Below, piece by piece: positions 47,372-58,200 of a stretch of 64,000 nt of DNA. The first letter of the stretch is position 1. Each line of letters starts with the position of its first letter. A model generated the notes under the pieces. That model was not told where the DNA came from. It ran no database searches and saw only the letters and a program-made list of their open reading frames with translations. The position numbers and the translations under genes were made by a program. Location: NCBI GenBank assembly GCA_039105265.1, contig JAPFFF010000018.1, positions 1,488,001 through 1,552,000 of the forward strand, written 5' to 3'. This stretch comes from Tritrichomonas musculus. Its lineage: Eukaryota; Parabasalia; Tritrichomonadida; Tritrichomonadidae.

Positions 47372-48210
47372 GAGGAGGGTCAACTTATTTTTAACACAAA
47401 AACTCATAGTATAATTGGTTTGTATTTTTCATAAGTGCATATAATATTTAATATAATATATAATAGTTTTTCTATCTAAAATATCTCCATAATTTATTTA
47501 TATTATTGAGATAAAAATGTTTTATTCAATATAAATCTAATTTGAATGAGTATTCAAATATTTTTTTCTCTCAATTTTTTCTTTTCAAATTTAAGTTTTA
47601 TAATTTTACAAATTTTTCTTGATGGAATATTAATATTTTTTAAATATTCTTGCATATTTAATCATAGATATAGTTTTTAAAAATAATTACTCATACAATA
47701 TTTTAAATCAATTTATAAATATGCTAGGGAGAATGTATTAAACTAATGATCGAGTGTATATTATCATGACTTGAATAAAATATTGGTAGTTGAGATTTGA
47801 AATTTAGTCGAATAAATATATTTATTATACGCATATATATCTAATATATTGTTTTCGAATGATTTGGTGTGTTGAATTTGGGACAATATTTGATTTAATA
47901 GCATCAGTAATAGTTTCAAAAAACTGATTATATCTCAGCCATTTTGTAAAAATATTGAATCTCGGCTGGTTTATTCTTATCATATTAGCAAATACTCTTA
48001 AATCACCATTTGACCTATCTTGAATTATTTGAAATTGAGAATCTCCAATTTTCATCGATTGTCTTTAATCCAATCATAAAAGTATTATTTATATATAATT
48101 ATTATTATATTATTTATAAATAAAATAAAATTTTGAATTTATTAATTACATAACGCAAAAAAATGAAAACAATGAGAAAAAATTGGCCATTCAATTAGTT
48201 GACCCTCCTC
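47372..48210. mobile_element. Mutator-like non-coding element B (839 bp)
   Basis: Bounded by the perfect 14-bp inverted repeat GAGGAGGGTCAACT / AGTTGACCCTCCTC and flanked by the 10-bp duplication TGAAATAGCA. The ends resemble those of element A (9 of 14 positions, including the TCAAC core) and the size is nearly the same, so they probably form one family. It contains one 76-codon minus-strand ATG frame (47825-48055) and otherwise no coding. Confidence 0.85.
47825..48055 (-). CDS. Short open frame inside element B (76 aa), doubtful
   Basis: ATG at 48055. The sequence (MKIGDSQFQIIQDRSNGDLR, then FNIFTKWLRYNQFFETITDA) has ordinary protein composition, which is uncommon for random AT-rich DNA, so it may be a scrap of a captured or transposase gene. 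No family recognised and no initiator-like motif directly upstream. Confidence 0.3.
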   Translation of the reverse strand: MKIGDSQFQIIQDRSNGDLRVFANMIRINQPRFNIFTKWLRYNQFFETITDAIKSNIVPNSTHQIIRKQYIRYICV

Positions 48211-48220
48211 TGAAATAGCA
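48211..48220. repeat. Target-site duplication TGAAATAGCA, right
   Basis: Direct copy of 47362-47371. Confidence 0.85.
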
Positions 48221-48942
48221 AACTTTTTCTGGTATAAAACCTAGTTCAATTGATCTTTGTGTTTTATCGAAAAATAGATAAAGTACCTTAATCAAATTCA
48301 TTTTTTGTGTAGAGAAAAAGAGGCAAAATAAATATTTAGATTTTTACATTCATAGAAAAAGTGGAACATTTGAGGAAGGTGAATTGATATAAATAAATTC
48401 ACCTTATTTACTGTCACAATAATATTCAGAAATATTTATTTGCTTAGAAAAAGTTTTTTTACTACCATTTATTTGTTATTCTTTTTTTTGCATTGATTTA
48501 TTTAAATATGAACAATTTTTAAAAGTAATTTATATATATATAAATATTTAAAACAAAAATTAGAATAAATTATATTGATTTTTGATGATATAATGAGATA
48601 TTTTAAAAAATTTTCTTGAATTTTTTCAATCAGATATATCTGATATATAGCCTTAATTTTTTTTTTTTGATTTTGTGACGATCCATATTAATACATATGT
48701 TATATAAAAATTTTATTTTAAAATAAAAAAGGCAAAAAATAAAAAATCTTAACGTCTTTATTGAAAACATATACAACTCCATTGAAATTAAATAATCAAT
48801 CATTATTTGTCGACTAATCAAAAAATTGAACCAATTGAATACAAATTATAAAAATTTTCAATAAAAAAATAATCAAACTTAAAAATTCAGAAGTTAAATA
48901 GCTACTCTAAATTTATTGTATAAATTTTGTAAAAATATATAT
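48221..48942. other. AT-rich upstream region of the serpin-like gene
   Basis: About 0.7 kb without a supported gene; presumably includes the promoter of the gene at 48943. No clear TCAYTTTT motif within 30 bp of that ATG. Confidence 0.4.
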
Positions 48943-50874
48943 ATGGAGGGATCTTTTCTAGAATTTGAACTCGATTTCTTTCGCAGCTTCTTTTCAACAG
49001 CAAGTGAAGAAGAAACTGAATTCAATTACAATACTATTAACCACCAAAAATCAATTTTGTCTCCATACTCGATTGGAATTTGCCTTTGCTATTTAATATC
49101 ACTGATAAAATCAAATGATGCTCGCGAGAAAGTGGCTAAAGAATTTTTTGGCATTGATCTTAAAAATCTTCACAAAGAAGAAAGCCAAAATGATGAAAAT
49201 CAACAAGTTGATCAAAGTGAATCTAACAATATTGTTGATATATTCATAAAAGAAGTTTTTAAGCTAATACACAAAGTTGAAGATCAGAAAGATACACCAA
49301 TTGCTTCTCAATCACGTAAGTCAAATAATAATTTATCGAACGCACTCATATCACGTCATGTAAACGAAAACCATACCTTATTGAAACGAAATTTTTTTAC
49401 TGTCAATCTTGCTTTTAGTCTTTTAAATCCTTCTTTATTATCACCAGATTCTGAATATTTTCAGAACTCAAATGCAATTCAACATCTAAATTATATTGAT
49501 CATCCTGTATACAAAATTATCAACAAGACTGTTAAGAAGCTTACGTTAGGGAATATTAATGATCTGATGAATCCACTGATGCATTTTACAGATAATTCAA
49601 TTGCATTTTCATCTCTTCTTTATTTTGAAGACAAATTTAATGAAAATAATCGTTTTGATTCTAAAGAAACAAACATTTTTCATACCTTTACAGCAACTAG
49701 ACGTAGAAGATCGACAATAATGGGACAAAAATCTATAAAAGCGCAACATAACGAATCTCAGAACTTCTGTTTATACTGCCATCAAAGTAATCCAAAGATA
49801 ATGACATCTTCACAATCATTCACATCTTTGTATCAACATACTTCATCTAATATTAAAGTTGAAATGATGAAAATGACAGGAAAAAGTCCTCTTTGCAACG
49901 AAAGATCGAAAAATTATTTTGCAGTCGAACTTCCAATGAGCGATTCCAAATTTTCTTTAGTTTGCGTTATACCTCGTAACAAAGGAGAAGAATCATTTAC
50001 TAACCTCATCCAAAATATGACATGCCGAGAATTCCATTCAATTTTAAATAACATGGAACCAATGCCATATGATATTTGTATTCCATTTTTTACTTTTAAT
50101 ACAGAATCATTTGATCTTATTTCACCACTTACTGAGTATGAATCACATAAAATGTTTCTCTTTAATAATTCAGTAGCAAATAGCGAAGAGGAGTTAAATA
50201 TTCAATTAAATTACGAATCAACTTTTTCAGAGCAAAACGATACAAAAACTAAAAAGAAAAGTTCAAAAAATAAAAAGAAAAAGAAGAAGAAGAGAACGAC
50301 AGAAAAATCAAGAGGCAGCTCCAACGGTAATTTTGAGATTGGCGATTCTAATGAATTTATCTGCGATACAAGCGACAAATTAGTATCAAGCAATAATAAT
50401 AATGATAATGAAGATGATAAATATATTTATTGTCCTCATTGTGGTGCTAGAAAATTACGAAATGATTCAATGATGGGGAAAGAATGCATGCTAAAGCATA
50501 TAATATTGAACGAAAACACTTTTCTTCACCATTTTAGGCAAAAATGCTCTTTTTCAGTTAATTTAAACGGAATTGGCAAGAACAGTATATCAGTTTCTTC
50601 AACAAAATCAAATATATTTTCATCTTGGTCTTCAAATTCATCAATTTCATCACATTCTTCTTTTGAATCAATAATCGATAATGAAAATAATTATCAACCT
50701 GAAACAGAAAAAGATGTTATAAGATCAAAAGGGAAAAAGAAAAAAGAAAAACAAGTGAAAAAGATATTTGATCATCCTTTCATCTTTTTCTTGACAAGAA
50801 GAAACCCAGATATCATCATTCAATATGGCGTTGTTACTGTTCCGACATTGAATGACGATTCTTTTTTGTATTAG
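48943..50874 (+). CDS. Serpin-fold protein with insertions and no evident reactive loop (643 aa)
   Basis: Start at the ATG at 48943 (MEGSFLEFELDF); the open frame extends nine codons upstream only to a TTG. Serpin landmarks appear in order. ILSPYSIGICLCYLISLIKS matches the helix-B region, INKTVKKLTLGNINDLMNP matches the helix-F region, and FSSLLYFEDKFNENNRFD matches strand 3A. AVELPMSDSKFSLVCVIP and a closing HPFIFFLTRRNPDIIIQYG match the C-terminal signature. Length is about 640 versus 380 in the family. Extra parts are a polar insert near 80-130, a CLYCHQ knuckle near 276, and a Lys/Ser-rich insert with YCPHCGAR near 496, where the reactive loop should lie. The hinge (small-residue run) is not visible, so inhibition is doubtful. 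No signal peptide, so it is probably intracellular. Confidence 0.8.
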   Translation: MEGSFLEFELDFFRSFFSTASEEETEFNYNTINHQKSILSPYSIGICLCYLISLIKSNDAREKVAKEFFGIDLKNLHKEESQNDENQQVDQSESNNIVDIFIKEVFKLIHKVEDQKDTPIASQSRKSNNNLSNALISRHVNENHTLLKRNFFTVNLAFSLLNPSLLSPDSEYFQNSNAIQHLNYIDHPVYKIINKTVKKLTLGNINDLMNPLMHFTDNSIAFSSLLYFEDKFNENNRFDSKETNIFHTFTATRRRRSTIMGQKSIKAQHNESQNFCLYCHQSNPKIMTSSQSFTSLYQHTSSNIKVEMMKMTGKSPLCNERSKNYFAVELPMSDSKFSLVCVIPRNKGEESFTNLIQNMTCREFHSILNNMEPMPYDICIPFFTFNTESFDLISPLTEYESHKMFLFNNSVANSEEELNIQLNYESTFSEQNDTKTKKKSSKNKKKKKKKRTTEKSRGSSNGNFEIGDSNEFICDTSDKLVSSNNNNDNEDDKYIYCPHCGARKLRNDSMMGKECMLKHIILNENTFLHHFRQKCSFSVNLNGIGKNSISVSSTKSNIFSSWSSNSSISSHSSFESIIDNENNYQPETEKDVIRSKGKKKKEKQVKKIFDHPFIFFLTRRNPDIIIQYGVVTVPTLNDDSFLY

Positions 50875-51393
50875 TTAATTGAATGAGTAATTGATTCAAT
50901 TTTCTATTTTTTTGCTTAGCAAATTTGTGTTTATTTGATTTGTTATTTTTTTTATTAAAAATTGTTTTTGTATATTTTCTTAATTTATACATTTTTAATA
51001 CCTTACTTTAAAAATATAATACTATTCACTTCTTTCAAATATTTTTTTTTTCTTAAGATAAACACAAATCAATTTTTTTTTACCCATATTATCAAAAAAT
51101 GAATCACAATTGAAAAAATAATTAAATTGAATATATTATTATCTTTTTGAAATATATTTTTAAAAATTTTAAAAAAATAGTTTCTCATTATTTTAATAAG
51201 AAATATGCATGTTTTAAAACATTTTTATTATACTTGCGAGCACTATAATCATTTAATAATCTTTTTATTTTATTTTAAAGAAATCCTAAAAATGATATTG
51301 CATAGAAATATATTTTTTGTTATTTGTCATATCAAAAAAATGAAAAAATTCATAGAATAAAATATAATAACATATGTTTATTAACTGATAGAA
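50875..51393. other. AT-rich region between convergent genes
   Basis: About 0.5 kb of A+T-rich DNA containing the 3' ends of two convergent genes. No repeat or gene seen. Confidence 0.5.
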
Positions 51394-53724
51394 TTAATAT
51401 TTTTTTAATTTCCACACTTTATATCTATCTGAATCAAATACTAATTGCCAAACATCGGACACATCTGTAATTTCACAGTTTTTCTTTTCATATTTAAAAT
51501 GAACAACATAATCGATCTTTTCTTCTTCAAACAAATATCTTTTTTCAGGGTGTTGTAAAATGAAATGCTCTTTGTCCCATCGATAAGAGTAGTCCAAACC
51601 ATGGCTACTCACCCATCCAGGATATCCAAGATGAAGTTGTCTTCCAGCAACAGAGCCAACTGGATCTTGCGGGTATCCATGACTCAAAAAAACTGAATTA
51701 ATAGGAGTGTTTTCAGCAACCCACAAGCCAAAAAGATAATCCTCCCTTTCATAAATTGGACAAGGGAAGAAGTACCATTGATAAAGGTGAATTAATGATG
51801 ATGCAATTGTTGAAAATAATAATATAACGAAAATAAAAAATAATAAAAATGTTTTTAAAAATGAGGGAAGTGTCAAATTTTCATCTACTTCACTATTGAT
51901 AAAAATTTTTTTTGTCATTTTTTCCTTTTCTTTTTCTCTTTCATTTTCTTTATTATCATCATTTCCCACTTTCTGAGCATGCTTGCCTCGATCCAAAAAT
52001 CCTTCATGATCAGGATCATTTTGCTTATTAATTTTGACTGGTTTTTCATCACTTGATGATTTAATCAAATTTTTCAATTTTTTCTGAATCAAATTTTTTC
52101 GATTTTCCAATGAAAAAGGGAACAAAAGCCTTGATAAAAACGTTGCCACAAAAGGAGAAGCAAAAGGAATCCAACAAGCGTAAAAAACTTTCGTGTTATC
52201 GAGTTCCCAAGGCTGATACCGAATGAAATTAGCAATCAAAAACACGACTAAAGAAGGAATGTAAAGAAAAAGTTGCCTTTTTGTAATTGACACCCATCCG
52301 AAAACGATAGAAATAGCTCCAAAAACACCTAGTCCATTCCACCACAATCTAACTGGTCTAAACAAGCGACCAACTTGATACGGAGTATTCCAAATTGGAT
52401 TGAATTGAATGAAATTATCCTTACTTGATTCAATTCTACCAATGAAAGATCCAATTTGTGGCAAAGCTATAGCCACGCTAATTAACCCATAAATGCTCCA
52501 TAATTTAAGATATTTAATTATTAATCCATAAACAATTTTTGATAACAATTTGAATGAATTTAATTCAATTCTATTAATTTTTTTTGAATTATTTAATTCA
52601 ATTTTTTTTTTCTGATAAAAACAATAAATTTCATATAAAAATGTCATAAGACAATAGGAAATTGACCATTGCACAAGTGCAACAAATGAATGAACTTGAA
52701 CTTGAGGTGTCAATCCTGTCAAAATTCCCGCCAAAATCATAAATTTTCCATCATTCAATCTCGATCCAAAAATCAGGCACAACATTGCCCAATAACAAAG
52801 GGGCATCGACCAAAGGGAGCCACGCTGGGGGAGGATTATATGTGTGATTGGATGGAACCAGTATTCCTCTTTATTCTCACCCCACATGTGGATCCAGTCA
52901 ATTTCACGATGTCTGTCAATTGTGAAGTCAAAATTGGTCAAAATAAAATCAAAAATATTTTCATTTGAATACTTTCGGTTAGTGAAACGCGAATACGTGA
53001 ACTCGAGTATGTGTGTCCATGAAGAGCCGCCCAAATTGAATAGCAAGAACAAAGATAGAGAGGAAATAAAGTGCGATTTTGAATAAAAATAGGATAAAGA
53101 ATAAAAAGACGTTATTAAAGAAAAAGTGACAAAAATTGAAGGTATCAGTAAGGCATACCGAATGCTGGTGAAGCCAGATAGCATTAATGATGCCGAATAC
53201 CAATCAGGTATCATTGAGTAAGCAAGTGGTTCTCCTGAAAAAAAAACTGACATCAATTTCGCCTTTTTGCCATTTAATTTGACCTTCGAATTACATCCCA
53301 TTATGCACGACATAATGATGTTTGTGTGGAACGGAATGTCCGAATAACACGCTCCTTTCGTGTATTGGTAATCATACAACATTGTAGAGTACAAAAGAGA
53401 CGATAAAATGAGACCTGAAATGAGATAAGTCCATGTTTGCGAAGTTGATAAGTAAAAAATAAATTTGGGCCGTTTATGCGTTCGTATCGAATTGATATAA
53501 AGAACAAGCGAGAGTATGGCAAAGAAAAATGATGTTAATAAACCAATATATCCCGAATTTATATTGGTGTAAAAATTAATTAGATATAAAAACCATGCTT
53601 GGATAATAAAACCTGCAACTGAACCACAAAAGAAACGTTGAATAGCATCAAATTTGTCACCAACCAAAAAACTTACAATTTCATAACCAAACCAAAGAGC
53701 AGAAGCAATTTCGAAAAGATACAA
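51394..53724 (-). CDS. Polytopic glycosyltransferase-like (GT-C type) membrane protein (about 776 aa)
   Basis: At least ten hydrophobic helices alternate with aromatic loops. A luminal loop after helix 3 has YDYQYTKGACYSDIPFHT, whose acidic pair fits the catalytic loop region of GT-C enzymes. The C-terminal soluble part has SHGYPQDPVGSVAGRQLHLG and YPGWVSSHGLDYSYRW, recalling the GR..GYPGW blocks of PMT/GT-C-like proteins. A Lys/Glu-rich cytosolic loop lies near 560-615. The open frame has no ATG before codon about 114; upstream it runs back to a stop at 53785 through ATT/TTG codons only, although the first helix lies in that part. Either initiation is non-ATG, or an intron/short exon or base change hides the start. 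ER membrane location is inferred. Confidence 0.75.
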   Translation of the reverse strand: MYLFEIASALWFGYEIVSFLVGDKFDAIQRFFCGSVAGFIIQAWFLYLINFYTNINSGYIGLLTSFFFAILSLVLYINSIRTHKRPKFIFYLSTSQTWTYLISGLILSSLLYSTMLYDYQYTKGACYSDIPFHTNIIMSCIMGCNSKVKLNGKKAKLMSVFFSGEPLAYSMIPDWYSASLMLSGFTSIRYALLIPSIFVTFSLITSFYSLSYFYSKSHFISSLSLFLLFNLGGSSWTHILEFTYSRFTNRKYSNENIFDFILTNFDFTIDRHREIDWIHMWGENKEEYWFHPITHIILPQRGSLWSMPLCYWAMLCLIFGSRLNDGKFMILAGILTGLTPQVQVHSFVALVQWSISYCLMTFLYEIYCFYQKKKIELNNSKKINRIELNSFKLLSKIVYGLIIKYLKLWSIYGLISVAIALPQIGSFIGRIESSKDNFIQFNPIWNTPYQVGRLFRPVRLWWNGLGVFGAISIVFGWVSITKRQLFLYIPSLVVFLIANFIRYQPWELDNTKVFYACWIPFASPFVATFLSRLLFPFSLENRKNLIQKKLKNLIKSSSDEKPVKINKQNDPDHEGFLDRGKHAQKVGNDDNKENEREKEKEKMTKKIFINSEVDENLTLPSFLKTFLLFFIFVILLFSTIASSLIHLYQWYFFPCPIYEREDYLFGLWVAENTPINSVFLSHGYPQDPVGSVAGRQLHLGYPGWVSSHGLDYSYRWDKEHFILQHPEKRYLFEEEKIDYVVHFKYEKKNCEITDVSDVWQLVFDSDRYKVWKLKKY

Positions 53725-55281
53725 AACAATATATTGAATTGAATAAAAATAGAAATATGATATGAAAAAATGAATAAAAATATTTCAAAATTTTAAATTT
53801 TTTTATTTATCTTTACATTTTTATATGCAAATATTCACTCATTTATATCTTTTACAGATATGTTTAATTAATTTTGTGATAAATTTCAAATTCTTAAAAA
53901 ATAGCATAAAAAAAATCTTTGATGATTTTAATATTTCCCAATAAAAATAGCTTATATATATTAAGTATATATTTATTATCATGATTTAATTATCAACTAA
54001 TTTAAATTTGATGTAAATTCAAGGATATATTGATAAATATTTACATCATTTTTTTTCAATGAATCAAGATTTATTTTTATCGTTATAAACAGAAAATGTA
54101 AATTTGTGAAAAATAATTTAAAAAAACTGTTAACTCTCATTTTCAGATTTATAGTTTCAAACTTCATTGGAACAATAATTTATGTCCATTCAACTCAGAA
54201 ATGTTCAATAACTCGAATTTTGCATGTATTGTATAATAATTTTATTAATTGGCTGCCGAAACAATTATTTGCCTTTTTTACCCCAACATCGATTAAAATG
54301 GATAAAACAAGCTACAAAAGATTATATACCGATACAAGAAATATTATATTAAGTGATTGCATCAAATTTGCCACTTTCTATATTATTCCCTATTTCTCTT
54401 ATTACAAAGAATATTAGTGCGCACTATTCTAACTACAATCAATTTTTAACTCTTTGATTTCCAAAAACAACCTTCATTTATCCACAATTCAATTGTTTTC
54501 ATGTATCTGACTAATAACATTATTTTTACCATTGTATTAGATGCCAAATAGCATCTCTTCCAACAAGATCTTTTAATCATATTATAATGATCAATCAGAT
54601 TATGCTTTATCTTTGATAATAAATATTCGCTTTACAAATTCAAATATAAATGAAAATCTCATTTCCAATTACTGTGTATACCATAACACAAACCTCAATT
54701 TTCTTATTTTATTGGTCATTTCCTTTTCTTTTTTTTATAAATCAAATTTACCTCAGGATTCGATTACAAACATCACTTTCAATTGTACCAGTACATTTTA
54801 TTATCTATTGAACCGCATTATCTTGTTTCGCATTATTTGGCTTGGTAGAAAATAAAGATAAATACACAATCCACCAAGATAAATTCAATGGAATACTATT
54901 CAAAATTTATTGAAAATATTGAGCACTGTAAAAAATTGTTATTTTTTTAGAAAGCAGTTTCTTTCTTTCAAATTATATTTTTAGCAAGAAAATATAACAT
55001 TTATTATGGAATGGTTATTTTCATTCAAACAATTCAGTTTTTCAATTAGTGATTTTTATTTTGAATTAAATGATTAGATAGTTTTTTTTTTATTGAATTG
55101 AATAAAATTCCGTTTACTTTTTATCACAAAAGTTACAATTGATATTAATGAATGATCTAGAGCCTAAAACAATATATATTTTGTATATTTATAAATTTAG
55201 ATAGTTTTTAACAGATCAAATAGCTAAATTCCAAATTCGAATGGCAAACCGTAAAATCTAATTCAATTTGCTGACATCACC
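53725..55281. other. AT-rich intergenic DNA
   Basis: About 1.55 kb. Two plus-strand openings (54106-54417 and 54613-54855) begin at non-ATG codons and consist of Phe/Ile/Asn-rich sequence typical of AT-rich DNA; I do not accept them. The region must hold the promoter of the giant gene at 55282. Confidence 0.5.
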
Positions 55282-58200
55282 ATGCTCACCAGCTCCGAGG
55301 AATTTTCATCCTTCTTCGGCTCAGAGCATGTTCCACCGCTGAATGAACGCACAATATCTTTTGTCGAATTATTCCTCACGTTTTCACTCGATTCAGATTT
55401 CCAAATTTATTCATCTACGTTACAATCTTTTTTCAGTCAGCATTTCAACCAGCTTTTCTCAATTAGACAAGAAAATTTGGATGAAAACGAAGATAAATTA
55501 TATTCACGACTTATTTTATCGCTTTCTTACCTACGCCCGCTTTATATACCTAAAGATTTTTTCGCATCTGCAGAAAATTGCGCTTATTACTGCTTAACAA
55601 ACTTCACTGGTCAGATACGCCAAGCATCGTTTTCTTTTCTCTGTACACATTACTGCAATCAACGCAAAAATCCAGGCGAGGGATTGTTTTCATTTATCAA
55701 ATGGATTCACCAGTATTTTTCAAGCTGTGCGCAAAACGTGAACGATATCGATATTAAGTTCTTTATTATAGTTACGTCATCTATGAAGCCTCTTTTATCC
55801 CGAGTCATCGATTATCCGCAAATTAATAATATTCAAGCCCGATCAACAGCTCAACAACCACAAAATCCACAAAATCCACAAAATCCACAAAATCCACAAA
55901 ACCCGCAGAAGAATGCTCCAACGCAACAACAGATTCAACAACAACAATTGCGCCAACAACAATTAAAAATAATTGCCGAAAAAATTCCAGATTTTTTAAC
56001 CCCAATAACGGAAATTGTGAAACAAGGACTGTTAAGCTGTACGTCGCAAATTTTTTCAATGCATAACGAGCTAATTATTAACAAATCATTACGATTAATT
56101 ATTAAATTTTTTGAAATTTCAATTAAACCAACACAAACCGTTTTTGAAACTCTACGAGAAATTAGAAGATTAATTCCAGATGATTCACGCTATTTTCATA
56201 TTCATGAAAATTTTTTAATTGTTTCTTTTTGTATTTCTGAGATAGATAAAGATACTTCTTCAAACAGTTTTGGACATTATGCAGTTTCACAAGCACTATT
56301 ACTTTTACCATTTTCAACCCAATATCCGCTTTCAAGCAATAAACGAATTCAATTTTATCTTCGATCTTTGAAATCTTTTTTTGGCAAAATTCAAAAGAAG
56401 ACAATAGAAAACTTCAAAGTTGTTATGGAAGCAATCTGGCCTTTATTCGGATGTCCAAAGATTCATGTTTTTTCTCATAGGACAGTATGCGAAGTTTTAT
56501 ATAAAATGATATCAAAAGACCTACTTAAATCAAATCCAAAACTTACTACATCAATTTTACGCGAACTTATTTCTTGCTTTGACTTACTACGTATTGATTT
56601 TGAAACTTCCCAACAAGATCTCGAATTTGAACTTGGAAACTGGATTGAAGTTAATGATCATTTGATCAAACTTTCGTTCACTTTCATTTCGATGGAAGCT
56701 GAATCCCAAGATGAAAAAGAAAGATTATACATGATTCATCCATCACTTCGAATGCCACTTTACAGACAAATGACAAAGCATATGATATTCGTTTTAGATG
56801 TAATTATATTAACACCTGAAATTAAAGAAAAAGTTATTCAACTTCTAGATTCATTTGCATTACTTATTGCTACATTAACCATGAATTCGCCTAATTATTT
56901 TCAAGAAAACATGCTCTACCTTCTTCCTAAAGCACCACAGCAAAACCTACATTTTACTTTACACCAATATTTAATCAAAAAATTAACCAAACCTATCTAT
57001 TACTATTGTTGCTTTTTTGATACTATCAATACTCATTTTGACAAACTTTTTTTACCCTCACCAACTCTTCAGCTCCTCGAAACTACCCGTTTGGTTTTTA
57101 ACAAAGCTTTTACTGAAGAAGGCGGGATGCAACAACCTCGATATTATAATAAGATGTGCATTGATTTATTCAGATTCTTTTTGAAAGGATGCTTATCACG
57201 AGATTATTACACTATGAAATTACTTTCATACATTATTCAAATTACGAGCAGAAATTTAATGAATCCAAAGCTTCAAGTTTTTCTCCAAAATTTCAAACAG
57301 ATTCCTTATTCGATACCAAACATTATACGTTATATGTGTGAAGATCCTCGTATTAAAGCTCAAGCATCATCAATGGCCATTTTTCTTTACCTTTTTTGCG
57401 ATCCATTCAAAGGATGCTCAGCATCAGATGAAGAAAAGATAAAAACAGCATCAGAGTGGTATGCTCTATTTATCCCAGCCATTGAAAGCGAACTTCATCC
57501 TAGCTATTCAATTTTACCTTTTTACAGTTCTACCGCTTCGAAATTCTCTGAACAAATTCCAAATTTTCCGAAGCCATTACAGTACAGATTAATCACGTCT
57601 CTAGCCTTGTCATTCTCTAAATTAAAAAACACTGATATAAATACAACTGATATAAATTCGACTTTGACATTATTAAGTAGAATACCAAGTATTACAGCTG
57701 AACTAAGTAGATCAACAAGCATTGTCAAAGTTCAACACATGTATGTTACAATTGATGGAATTGAGGTTGACCTTGATATTGTTAAAAATATGCTGAAGAA
57801 AACAGCACCACAAACAATTACATCCAACGCAGACTTTTTATGTGATATTTTTCAGGCTATTACTGATCAGATCGATTTTCAATCAGCAACTGGTTCCGAT
57901 GCAGTTGATACAATCGCCGAGATTGTATGCCGAGACCGAATAGACTTTTTAAAGAAAATTACAGCTATATTAATTGACCAATTATATAAAATTAATGCCA
58001 TTCTGGCAGAATTAAATATAGAATCAAATAATCAAATGGAAATCCCAAATCCCAATTTACAACAGAGTGAGAATAACCAACAAGTCCTACAACCTAATGA
58101 GAACCATTCAATATCCATCCAAAATTCAATTCCTAATATAAGCCCTAGTCAAAGTCAAGGTTCGATGCTAAACATCAGCCCAAGTCAAAGCCAAGGAACG

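Noticed and set aside
54106-54855. Two plus-strand frames of 103 and 80 codons
   Set aside because: Both need non-ATG starts and have the Phe/Ile/Asn composition of non-coding AT-rich DNA.
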